From Elusimicrobiota bacterium (GTDB lineage Bacteria > Elusimicrobiota > Elusimicrobia > Elusimicrobiales > UBA9959): DNA of 5,805 nucleotides. The DNA is taken from assembly GCA_022703115.1 (NCBI GenBank), contig JAKLEK010000099.1, forward strand, positions 1 through 5,805, read 5' to 3'. Below the pieces are notes generated by a model. That model worked only from the letters and a program-made list of their open reading frames with translations. It made no database searches and was not told the DNA's origin. How positions within the stretch are numbered: position 1 is the stretch's first letter; each line of letters begins with the position of its first letter. Position numbers and translations under genes: made by a program. Shown here one piece after another: positions 1 to 5,805 of this stretch.

Positions 1-9
1 GACATTCAC

Positions 10-257
10 GCGCCGTCCCGGAGGGATACGCTCCGACTACCGGCCCTAAACCCCTAAATGGCCGGCAGAAGGCTGCCCCCGTCGTCCGCTCCGAGGGAGT
101 ATAACTATATTCGGTCCTGCTCTAGTTAAGGATGTTCCATACTTGGAGCGGGAGGCAGGGGAACCGGAAAAGCGGAAGCGTCCGGAGTCCGGGTGGACTA
201 CGCTATCCTGTCGTGGGTTCCAGGACACAGTTCCCGGTCCCATGTCCCGGGGTGCGC
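10..257 (+). ncRNA. Possible structured RNA upstream of dnaX, family unrecognised
   Basis: No credible gene lies in 1-309; the open frames there are shadows. The stretch is rich in inverted repeats. Seen by hand: 40-45 with 60-65 (6 bp, perfect), 64-68 with 73-77 (GGCAG/CTGCC, 4-nt loop), 89-92 with 96-99, and 173-176 with 181-184. A nested set of longer-range pairings can also be drawn: 10-13/254-257, 17-21/247-251, 24-30/201-208 (one bulge), 32-38/186-193 (one bulge), 77-80/158-161 and 85-92/145-152 (8 bp with one wobble). That order gives a rod about 250 nt long. The position just before dnaX is where SRP RNA (ffs/scr) lies in many bacteria, but the conserved helix-8 core with its GGAA tetraloop and AGCAG partner is absent. 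I also see no RNase P, tmRNA or tRNA signature. Chance pairing is easy in GC-rich DNA, and the strand is a guess from the neighbouring gene. Confidence 0.3.
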
Positions 258-271
258 AAAAATCGTATAAT
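243..271 (+). promoter_or_regulatory. Putative sigma-70-type promoter for dnaX
   Basis: A perfect TATAAT lies at 266-271 in an otherwise GC-rich region. The hexamer 17 bp upstream (243-248, TGTCCC) is a poor -35 match, so either the -35 is weak or an activator helps. Transcription would begin near 278, giving a leader of about 32 nt before the dnaX ATG. If the preceding region is an RNA gene, this box sits just past its 3' end. Confidence 0.5.
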
Positions 272-309
272 ATCCGCGTAGAAAGAGCGTCCATACCGGG
301 GTCCGCATT

Positions 310-2025
310 ATGTCCTACGAAAATCTGGCAGTCAAGTACAGGCCCAAGAACCTTTCCGAGGTGATGGGTCAGGAGACGATAAAGACGACCCTGGCGAATT
401 CCGTTAAGATGGGCCGCCTGGCCCACGCTTACGTCTTCTACGGGCCGCGCGGCTGCGGCAAGACCACCATAGCCCGCATCCTGGCCAAGACGCTTAACTG
501 CCGCGACGCGAAAGACGGGAAACCGTGCGATAAATGCGCCTCCTGCCTGGAAGTGGCTGCGGGTAAATCCCTTGACGTGATAGAGATAGACGCCGCCAGC
601 CATACCGACGTGGAGAACGTGCGCAGCGTCATCATCGAGAACGTCGGCCTGGCTCCGTCCAGGGACAAATACAAGATCTACATACTGGACGAGGTCCACA
701 TGCTTTCCAAGGCCTCGTTCAACGCTCTGCTTAAAACGATAGAGGAGCCGCCGGCTCACGTGGTCTTTATAATGGCCACCACCGAACACACCAAGGTGCC
801 GGTGACCATAATGTCCCGTTCCCAGTGCTTCCGTTTCCGTCCGATCCCGGAGGAGCTGATAACTGAAAGGCTCGAGTCGGTTTCCGCCAGCGAGGGACTT
901 AAAGCTTCAAAGGAGGCCCTGGCCCTCATAGCCAGGTCCGCCGGCGGCGCCATGCGCGACGCGCTGACCCTGCTGGACAGGGCGGCCTCTTTCGGGAAGG
1001 GGGCCGTAGAGCTGGAAGTGCTGAACGACCTCCTGGGTCACGCCAGCCCCGACCTGATAAATGAGGTGGCCCTGGCTCTGGCGCGCAGGGACGCCCAGGC
1101 TCTATACTCCGGTTTTTCCAGGATATCCGGCGAGGGGTACGACCCGGTCACTCTGCTCCGCGATCTCCGCAACCTGCTTTCTGAGACATTCCTGAACCTG
1201 CAGGGCTTTACCAGGACCCCGACCGCGCTCTCTCAGGCCGTAGGAAGCGTCTGCCCTCCGGCCTCGCTGGCGAGGCTGGCCAGGAAGCTGAACGTGGTCA
1301 TAGAAGAGGTCAAATTCTCCGATTCTCCCGCTCTCGCGGCCGAGATCGCCCTGTTCACCCTGGTCGAGGTCCCGCAGGACCTGGACGCGCTGGTCAGGAG
1401 GCTGGAGACGCTGGAGGCCAGGCTGGCTTCCGGCACGGCTCCCATCCCGGCTCCGGACCCGGTCCGGCAAAAAAAAAATGAAACTTCAGTTCTGACCGCG
1501 CCGCCGGCGGGATCTCCGGCCGGCGCAGGCGCGCGGGAAAGCGGCCCCTCTCCGGCCCTCCTCTGGAAAAAACTGCTCGGCGCGGTTTCGCAGGGCAAGC
1601 CGGTGCTCTACAATATCCTCCTTTCGACGCGGGCGGTGTTCGACGGACCCTCGGCATGGAACCTGTGCCCGGCCAACAGGTTCGAGACCGATATGCTGGA
1701 ACGCGCCCGGAAAGACCTTGAACGTCTTCTGGAAGCGGAGGCCGGCCGCAGGATAGCTCTTACGGTATCATGTTCCGAAGCCGCCCGGACGCCGGGCGGA
1801 AGCCCGGTCCCATCGCCCTCTTCAGTCTCCGACGACGGCCCGGGCCCGGCCGCGGACCAGCCTCCGTCGCCGGACCCGGAGGAGATAGCCGCCGTAGAGC
1901 CGGCCGTAGACGCGCGGCAGGAGGCCGGCGACGAACCGGAATTGAAACATCTCAAGAAGGTCTTCCACGGACGCATAACGCGCATACAGAGGGTCGCTGT
2001 CCGGGAAAATAAAGGCGCAAAGTGA
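310..2025 (+). CDS. dnaX: DNA polymerase III subunit tau/gamma (clamp-loader ATPase)
   Basis: This is the AAA+ ATPase of the clamp loader, which opens the beta clamp and loads it on primed DNA; the long tau form also tethers polymerase to helicase. The 571-aa product starts with the family-typical MSYENLAVKYRPK. Walker A GPRGCGKT is at 45-52. The zinc cysteines are C64, C73, C76 and C79, spaced as in E. coli. Walker B with DEVH is at 127-130. An arginine-finger SR pair is at 169-170, with Ser where many homologues have Cys. Sensor-2 GGAMRD is at 212-217. Residues about 418-490 look like the tau-specific region, 492-541 is a Pro/Ala/Glu-rich linker, and 542-562 is the conserved C-terminal tail. 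Length is normal for tau. An A10 tract at codons 387-390 probably gives a short gamma form (separate entry). The ribosome site is weak (GGGG at 298-301). The stop overlaps the recR start. Confidence 0.97.
   Translation: MSYENLAVKYRPKNLSEVMGQETIKTTLANSVKMGRLAHAYVFYGPRGCGKTTIARILAKTLNCRDAKDGKPCDKCASCLEVAAGKSLDVIEIDAASHTDVENVRSVIIENVGLAPSRDKYKIYILDEVHMLSKASFNALLKTIEEPPAHVVFIMATTEHTKVPVTIMSRSQCFRFRPIPEELITERLESVSASEGLKASKEALALIARSAGGAMRDALTLLDRAASFGKGAVELEVLNDLLGHASPDLINEVALALARRDAQALYSGFSRISGEGYDPVTLLRDLRNLLSETFLNLQGFTRTPTALSQAVGSVCPPASLARLARKLNVVIEEVKFSDSPALAAEIALFTLVEVPQDLDALVRRLETLEARLASGTAPIPAPDPVRQKKNETSVLTAPPAGSPAGAGARESGPSPALLWKKLLGAVSQGKPVLYNILLSTRAVFDGPSAWNLCPANRFETDMLERARKDLERLLEAEAGRRIALTVSCSEAARTPGGSPVPSPSSVSDDGPGPAADQPPSPDPEEIAAVEPAVDARQEAGDEPELKHLKKVFHGRITRIQRVAVRENKGAK
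1469..1481 (+). promoter_or_regulatory. dnaX: Slippery A10 tract and out-of-frame stop in dnaX (predicted tau/gamma switch)
   Basis: Ten consecutive A bases (1469-1478) are read in frame as CAA AAA AAA AAT GAA. A -1 shift, or an extra A added by RNA polymerase, gives Lys and then TGA at 1479-1481, making a 390-residue protein. A +1 shift, or loss of one A, gives a few residues and then TGA at 1493-1495. Truncation falls just after the AAA+ and collar domains (I-III), which is where gamma ends in known cases. Known precedents are programmed -1 frameshifting in E. coli dnaX and transcriptional slippage on an A9 run in Thermus thermophilus dnaX. No Shine-Dalgarno-like stimulator is visible just upstream. 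Which mechanism operates here is inferred. Confidence 0.75.
1496..1536 (+). promoter_or_regulatory. GC-rich stem-loop downstream of the dnaX slippery tract
   Basis: The outer stem CCGCGC (1496-1501) pairs with GCGCGG (1531-1536). The inner stem at 1502-1508 pairs with 1519-1525 (7 bp), leaving a 10-nt loop and a 5-nt bulge at 1526-1530. All 13 pairs are G-C. It starts 17 nt after the A-tract, which is longer than the usual 5-9 nt spacer of frameshift stimulators. It might stall ribosomes, might matter only after partial melting, or might simply reflect Ala/Gly/Pro-rich coding in high-GC DNA. Confidence 0.45.
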
Positions 2026-2615
2026 AAGCTCTGGACAAGGTCATATCGCTTTTCAGGCGTTTCCCGGGAGTCGGGCCGAAACAGGCCGAGCGGTTCGCGC
2101 TTTACCTGGTAAAGGCGCCGGACTCCCAGGTAGAGGAACTGGTGGAAGCCATGAGGGCGGTTAAAAGGTCGGTGGTTTGCTGCCCAGAATGCTTCAACTA
2201 CTCCGAGGACGGCCTCTGTTCCGTCTGCGCCGACCCGTCCAGGGACCGTTCCTCCATCTGCGTGGTCTCGCAGCCCCAGGACGTCGCCGCGATAGAGAAA
2301 GCCGATACTTTCAACGGGACTTACCATGTCCTCCACGGCGCCATCTCCCCGATGGAAGGGGTAAATTCCGAGGGCCTCAGGCTGAAAGAGCTCGTGGAAC
2401 GGGTCCGTTCTGCGGACGGCGCGATAAAAGAGCTCATCATAGCCACAAATCCGGACACGGAAGGCGAGGCCACCGCTATCTATCTCGGCAGGCTTTTCAG
2501 GGACCATGTCCCGGGCATCACCCGCATAGCGTGCGGGGTCCCTCTCGGCGGGGACATCAACTACATGGACGAGGTCACGCTCGGCCACGCCCTTAAGGGC
2601 CGGACCAGGATCTAA
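2022..2615 (+). CDS. recR: Recombination mediator protein RecR
   Basis: RecR works with RecO and RecF to load RecA on SSB-coated single-stranded gaps; it forms a ring-shaped DNA clamp. The 197-aa length is typical. A helix-hairpin-helix with FPGVGPKQAERFA spans about 14-26. The zinc site is C54, C57, C66 and C69. The Toprim domain spans about 78-175, with VVSQPQDVAAIEK at the first conserved strand and ATNPDTEGEAT at 141-151. The C-terminal segment at 170-197 (GVPLGGDINYMDEVTLG) is family-typical. The position often held by Glu in Toprim enzymes is Ser83; RecR has no known catalysis, and Firmicutes RecR also varies here. The start is GTG within the GTGA overlap with the dnaX stop, with AAAGG at 2011-2015 as a plausible ribosome site 6 nt upstream. 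No ybaB-type gene separates dnaX and recR, unlike in many bacteria. Confidence 0.97.
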   Translation: MKALDKVISLFRRFPGVGPKQAERFALYLVKAPDSQVEELVEAMRAVKRSVVCCPECFNYSEDGLCSVCADPSRDRSSICVVSQPQDVAAIEKADTFNGTYHVLHGAISPMEGVNSEGLRLKELVERVRSADGAIKELIIATNPDTEGEATAIYLGRLFRDHVPGITRIACGVPLGGDINYMDEVTLGHALKGRTRI

Positions 2616-2666
2616 AGGCTTTCTCTCCGCGCTTGAGCTCCTTCGCGCCTTTGCGACGGGCATCAC

Positions 2667-4598
2667 ATGCGCTTCTCCCATTACAAAAGGCCGCTTTTCC
2701 TCCTTCTTCTCCTTTGGTGCGCCCTGATCCTCGCCTCTGAACGCAGGACGGCTGAAACGCGGGCCGCGCCGGAACTGCCCGCCGGTACGGTAAGTCTGGA
2801 GGGGCGGGTCGCCGAGTATCCGTCGGTGAGCGGCGGGCTCCGGCGCTTCGTCCTGGACCGGCTCTCGCCCGATACGGCCTATAATGGAACGGCGGTCATG
2901 GCCTATGTCCGGGAGGCGGGAGGGGCCTCTTACGGCGACAGGGTGGAGATGGACTGTTCCCTGTCCGAGCCGTTCAACTACGCCGTGCCCGGCGGACTTG
3001 ACTGGAGAGAATACCTGGCTGGCCGCGGCATATACGCCGAAGCCAGGTGCGGTGGGCTGCGTATACTTGAGAAAGCCCGCTTTCCGCTGGGCCCGGCCTC
3101 AAGGCTGAGGGACAGGACCCTGGAGGTATTCGAAAAGAACTTCTCGCCGGACCGGGCCTCGGTGCTTTCCGGAATGGTCCTGGGAGAGAAGAAAAAAATA
3201 TCCGAAGAGCTCAGAAAGGAGTTCCAGGACTCCGGCGCCATGCATTTGCTGGTAGCCTCCGGTTCCAACGTGGGCTTCGTGACTTTCCTGGTCTATTTCG
3301 TATGTTCCCGTCTGGGGGTGGGTAAGAGGTGTTCCGGCCTGGCGGCGGCCGCGATCTCCGGTCTCTACGTTCTGGCGGCCGGGCTGGACGCTCCGCTGGT
3401 CCGCGGGTATCTGATGTTCACCGCCGCGCTGGCGGCCTATCTGCTCGACCGGGATCCGGGGGTCTTTCAGGGGCTGGTGATAGCCTGCTTCGTGATCCTG
3501 GTCTTCGACCGGACCGCGCTTTTCGACGCGGGTTTCCAGATGTCGTTCACCGCTTCGTACGGCATAACGGTGGGAATGGCGCTGTGGGACGGCCTGGTCC
3601 CATTTAAGGGGGGCGGCCGGTACCTGGCGCGCGTGCTTATGGTAAGCGTCTTCGCGCAGGCCGGCCTGTACCCCCTCATGGCCGCGTATTTTCACAGGAT
3701 ATCGCTGATCTCCGTTCTGTCCAACGTCGTGCTGGTGCCGCTCTCGGGCGCCATCATGGGGCTGGGCTTCGCCGCGCTGACGACATCCTGGCAGCCGTCG
3801 CTGTTCTCCGGCGTGAAACTGCTTACCGACGCGGCGCTCCGGCTTTTCCTCTTTCTGCTGAAGTTCTTCGCTTCCTTCCGGTATTCTTCCGTGGCGGCCG
3901 TTCCGCCGTCCGTCCCGGAACTGGCCGGCTGCCTGGCGCTCGCGCTGGTCGTGCTGCACGCTCCGCTGCTGGGGTTCAGGCGGCCCAGGCTCTACGCGCT
4001 CGCGGTCCTGCCGGTGCTGGCGCTGGCGGCGGCCCTCATGACGCCAGAAAAGACCCTGGTCTCGGCTTTCTCCGACCGGGATACCAACTCGGCCATCCTC
4101 AGGCGCGGCGAGTCCGGCCTGTTCATTTTCAATCCGGGCATAAGCGGCGACAAGCTGGCCGGCGCCGCGCTGTACTACGGACACAGGAAGGCGGAGGGGG
4201 TTTTCGTCTCTTCGCTGTCCCGCCGGGACTGGAGCGGCCTTGCGGCCCTGGCGGGCACGATGGAGATAGGCCGGGTCTTCATTCCTTACGGGGTCCGCTC
4301 AGCTGAGCTTGGGACCGCGCTGGACGGGCTGTCCGCGTCCGGAATACGGGTGGAACGCGTCTGGCCGGGGGACAGGATAGCCTTTCCAGGCCTGGAGGTC
4401 CGCGCGGTGCGTAGAGCGGGCAGGTCCGGCCCGGCCGGCTATACCGGGCTGGGGGAGCGCCTGGACTGGGAGATCTCGGCGGACGGCTTCCGGGTGTCGG
4501 TGCTGGACGGCGGCGCCAGGATATCCTCCGTCCGTCCGCCGGGAAAGGAGCGGACCCTGGAAGTCCGCGCGGGAAGGACGGCCGAGTTGGAGCCTTGA
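2667..4598 (+). CDS. comEC: ComEC/Rec2-family DNA uptake channel with degenerate C-terminal MBL-like domain
   Basis: ComEC is the inner-membrane channel that takes single-stranded DNA into the cytoplasm during natural transformation. The 643-aa product has an N-terminal membrane segment (about 9-23) and an OB-like DUF4131 region (about 40-135) with the typical PGGLDWREYLAGRGI. The Competence domain begins near 165 with the hallmark SGMVLGEKKKIS and HLLVASGSNVGF (193-204); the usual SGLHV is SGSNV here. About nine or ten hydrophobic segments follow between 200 and 458. Residues 463-643 align in layout with the metallo-beta-lactamase domain of long ComEC proteins, but the HxHxDH equivalent reads SSLSRRDWSG (515-524) and the later TGD is LDGG (613-616), so the metal ligands appear lost. 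The ATG at 2667 has only a weak ribosome site (GACGGG, 2655-2660). It lies 51 nt after recR with no terminator between, so co-transcription is likely. Competence itself cannot be inferred from this gene alone. Confidence 0.9.
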   Translation: MRFSHYKRPLFLLLLLWCALILASERRTAETRAAPELPAGTVSLEGRVAEYPSVSGGLRRFVLDRLSPDTAYNGTAVMAYVREAGGASYGDRVEMDCSLSEPFNYAVPGGLDWREYLAGRGIYAEARCGGLRILEKARFPLGPASRLRDRTLEVFEKNFSPDRASVLSGMVLGEKKKISEELRKEFQDSGAMHLLVASGSNVGFVTFLVYFVCSRLGVGKRCSGLAAAAISGLYVLAAGLDAPLVRGYLMFTAALAAYLLDRDPGVFQGLVIACFVILVFDRTALFDAGFQMSFTASYGITVGMALWDGLVPFKGGGRYLARVLMVSVFAQAGLYPLMAAYFHRISLISVLSNVVLVPLSGAIMGLGFAALTTSWQPSLFSGVKLLTDAALRLFLFLLKFFASFRYSSVAAVPPSVPELAGCLALALVVLHAPLLGFRRPRLYALAVLPVLALAAALMTPEKTLVSAFSDRDTNSAILRRGESGLFIFNPGISGDKLAGAALYYGHRKAEGVFVSSLSRRDWSGLAALAGTMEIGRVFIPYGVRSAELGTALDGLSASGIRVERVWPGDRIAFPGLEVRAVRRAGRSGPAGYTGLGERLDWEISADGFRVSVLDGGARISSVRPPGKERTLEVRAGRTAELEP

Positions 4599-4612
4599 AC
4601 GCGGAACAAGCG

Positions 4613-4639
4613 GACGGGACTCAGCTCCCGTCTTTTTTT
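4613..4639 (+). terminator. Intrinsic (rho-independent) terminator after comEC
   Basis: GACGGGA (4613-4619) pairs perfectly with TCCCGTC (4626-4632), giving a 7-bp stem with a 6-nt loop, followed at once by seven T (4633-4639). It begins 14 nt after the comEC stop and should end the dnaX-recR-comEC transcript. It separates this unit from nadK. Confidence 0.9.
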
Positions 4640-4640
4640 G

Positions 4641-4649
4641 TATTATATT
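4641..4649 (+). promoter_or_regulatory. Putative -10 region for nadK
   Basis: The AT-rich segment right after the terminator T-tract holds two overlapping -10-like hexamers, TATTAT (4641-4646) and TATATT (4644-4649), each matching TATAAT at five of six positions. No good -35 is visible; the region where it should lie is the terminator stem. A start 6-7 nt downstream would fall at about 4653-4656, at the nadK ATG, implying little or no 5' leader. Confidence 0.45.
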
Positions 4650-4654
4650 TATGT

Positions 4655-5497
4655 ATGAAACGCGTAAAGAGCGTGGTCCTGTTCTACAACTCCAAAAGGA
4701 AGGAGGCCGTGTCTTTCACCAGGGGGGTGGAACGCTCCATGAAAGACCGCGGCGTCGGGGTGTCCAGGGTTTGCGTGAACGAGCCTGAATGCCGCTTCGA
4801 GACCGCGGATGCGGCCATCACCATCGGAGGCGACGGGACCGTGCTTTACGCGGCCCGTCATGTGATCAGGCGCGGAATGCCGGTGCTGGGCATCAACGCC
4901 GGCGGGCTTGGCTTTCTGAGCGTCCTGGAACAGTCGGACTTCAAGAAGTATCTGGACGAATTCCTCGCCGGCGGGTTCGCCAGGGTATCTAGGCAGCTGC
5001 TTTCAGTAGAGGTCAGACGCGGTGGGAAAAAGGTCTTCGGCCCCTATCCGGCCCTGAACGACTGCGTTATACGCAGCGCCGAGGCCCGTGCTTTCACTCT
5101 CCGCGCCTACTTCGGCAGACAGTTCCTGAGCGAGTATTTCGGCGACGGGCTGATCGTCTCGACCCCCAGCGGGTCGACCGCCTACAATCTGGCGGCGCTG
5201 GGGCCGATCGTGCTGCCGGAACTGGAAGTCTTTCTGCTTTCTCCGGTCTGCCCCCACACGCTGACCCACCGTCCCATAGTGCTTTCCTCCAGGGAAGGGA
5301 TCACCATAGAGACCGAGGAACGGTCGGACAGGGCCTGCGGGATATCCCTCTCCCTGGACGGACAGGAAAATTTCCTCCTGGAGCCCTCCGACAGGATCGG
5401 CATACGCAGATATCCCGAAAGGTTCGAGCTGCTTATCCCGCCGGGGTTCTCCTATTTCGACGTCCTCCGCAAGAAGCTCCGGTGGGGGAAGCGCTAG
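4655..5497 (+). CDS. nadK: NAD kinase (ATP-dependent NAD+ phosphorylation)
   Basis: NadK phosphorylates NAD+ to NADP+, the only known de novo source of NADP in most bacteria; it is cytosolic. The 280-aa product carries GGDGT at 58-62, GINAGGLGFL at 79-88, ND at 135-136, the signature DGLIVSTPSGSTAYNL at 164-179 and PHTLTHRPIVL at 200-210, with SLDGQ at 233-237. All the expected catalytic and NAD-binding motifs are present. The ATG at 4655 is chosen because MKRVKSVVLF starts the usual Rossmann-like first strand. A longer frame from TTG at 4595 would add 20 residues encoded by the terminator hairpin and T-tract, which is unlikely. No Shine-Dalgarno sequence precedes the ATG; the upstream bases are all A/T-rich promoter-like sequence, consistent with a leaderless message. 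It is followed 20 nt later by recN; nadK-recN proximity is common in Firmicutes and some other phyla. Confidence 0.96.
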   Translation: MKRVKSVVLFYNSKRKEAVSFTRGVERSMKDRGVGVSRVCVNEPECRFETADAAITIGGDGTVLYAARHVIRRGMPVLGINAGGLGFLSVLEQSDFKKYLDEFLAGGFARVSRQLLSVEVRRGGKKVFGPYPALNDCVIRSAEARAFTLRAYFGRQFLSEYFGDGLIVSTPSGSTAYNLAALGPIVLPELEVFLLSPVCPHTLTHRPIVLSSREGITIETEERSDRACGISLSLDGQENFLLEPSDRIGIRRYPERFELLIPPGFSYFDVLRKKLRWGKR

Positions 5498-5517
5498 ACC
5501 GTGGTGATCCGCCGCTT

Positions 5518-5805
5518 ATGCTGAAAAGGCTGGAAATACGCGACTTCGCCATAATTAACAGGCTGAACCTGGAGTTCGGCCCGGGACTCAACGTTTTCAC
5601 CGGAGAGACGGGCGCCGGGAAGTCCATAATAGTGGAGGCCATAGGTTTCCTTCTCGGGGAGCGTGCCAGTTCCGAAATGGTCCGTTCCGGAGCCGGGCAG
5701 GCCGAAGTATGCGGCGTGTTCTCCCCCGGCCCGGCCGCCGGCCGCCTGGCCGCTTTGCACGGGTTCAAAGGCGGAGAATTCACCGTGCGCCGTCAGCTGG
5801 ACACC
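5518..5805 (+). CDS. recN: DNA repair protein RecN, N-terminal part (truncated by window edge)
   Basis: RecN is an SMC-like ATPase that acts early in double-strand break repair and holds DNA ends or sister chromosomes together. The frame is open from the ATG to the right edge (96 residues; the full protein is normally about 550-570), so the stop lies outside. The product begins MLKRLEIRDFAIINRLNLEF, the family-typical first strand, followed by the Walker A motif GETGAGKS at 29-36 and then IIVEAIGFLLGERAS. The rest of the N-terminal ATPase lobe runs off the window. No in-frame alternative start lies between the nadK stop and this ATG. The ribosome site is weak (GTGGTG at 5501-5506), and the 20-nt gap to nadK suggests co-transcription. 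Confidence 0.95.
   Translation, partial: MLKRLEIRDFAIINRLNLEFGPGLNVFTGETGAGKSIIVEAIGFLLGERASSEMVRSGAGQAEVCGVFSPGPAAGRLAALHGFKGGEFTVRRQLDT

Noticed and set aside
1..265. SRP RNA (ffs) gene
   Set aside because: The location fits, but the near-universal helix-8 sequence with its GGAA tetraloop and AGCAG partner is not found on either strand, so I do not name it.
143..364. 73-residue plus-strand frame before dnaX
   Set aside because: It overlaps the dnaX start in another frame, is low-complexity and charged, lacks a ribosome site and crosses the dnaX promoter.
2266..2272. Ser83 of RecR in place of a Toprim Glu as evidence of altered function
   Set aside because: RecR has no established Toprim catalysis and this site already varies among RecR proteins, for example Gln in Bacillus.
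2589..2600. Perfect 12-bp palindrome GCCCTTAAGGGC near the recR 3' end
   Set aside because: It encodes ordinary RecR residues, has no loop or T-tract, and is a single occurrence; probably chance.
2616..2666. Possible terminator between recR and comEC
   Set aside because: Only a weak AAAGGC/GCCTTT pairing around a loop of about 27 nt is present, with no T-tract.
1608..2681. Long minus-strand open frame opposite dnaX/recR
   Set aside because: It lies antisense to two certain genes, has Arg/Pro/Gly-rich composition typical of shadow frames in GC-rich DNA, and shows no recognisable domain. The same applies to minus-strand frames at 46-789, 3099-4184 and 5433-5783.
3192..3198. A7 run in comEC as a second slippery site
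   Set aside because: It encodes the conserved Lys-rich GEKKKIS loop, and no prompt stop follows in the -1 frame, so there is no sign of a programmed product.

Overview
This GC-rich window (roughly 60% G+C by eye) looks like a bacterial chromosome. It carries a co-directional run of DNA replication, recombination and uptake genes, all on the plus strand: dnaX (310-2025), recR (2022-2615), a comEC-type gene (2667-4598), nadK (4655-5497) and the 5' end of recN (5518 to the right edge). Codon use combines high G+C with frequent AGG (Arg) and ATA (Ile). The RecR sequence resembles the Firmicutes type in places, but a lineage such as Elusimicrobiota is also plausible. I cannot settle the phylum from this window. 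I saw no mobile elements, CRISPR array, tRNA or rRNA.

Layout. Bases 1-309 hold no credible gene. They contain several GC-rich inverted repeats that can be drawn as a nested, rod-like fold, followed by a perfect TATAAT box at 266-271 that probably drives dnaX. In many bacteria the SRP RNA gene sits just upstream of dnaX, but its signature motif is not visible here. dnaX and recR overlap by 4 bp (GTGA) and are probably translationally coupled. comEC follows after a 51-nt gap with no terminator, so dnaX-recR-comEC is probably one transcription unit. It ends at a textbook intrinsic terminator at 4613-4639. An AT-rich promoter-like stretch lies directly after the T-tract and abuts the nadK ATG. 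nadK and recN are 20 nt apart and form a second unit.

Biology. DnaX supplies the clamp-loader ATPase, RecR acts in RecFOR gap repair, ComEC is the inner-membrane channel for single-stranded DNA uptake, NadK makes NADP, and RecN is an SMC-like repair ATPase. The pairing of RecR with ComEC places DNA import beside recombination mediation.

The most notable signals are: (1) an A10 tract in dnaX where a -1 shift gives an immediate TGA and a +1 shift gives a TGA within 14 nt, followed by a strong hairpin, predicting a gamma-like short form; (2) a ComEC C-terminal domain shaped like the usual metallo-beta-lactamase domain but lacking its metal ligands; (3) a compact terminator/promoter junction suggesting a leaderless nadK mRNA; and (4) the unexplained structured leader before dnaX. 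These are mostly variations on known themes. I do not see evidence for a wholly new system.
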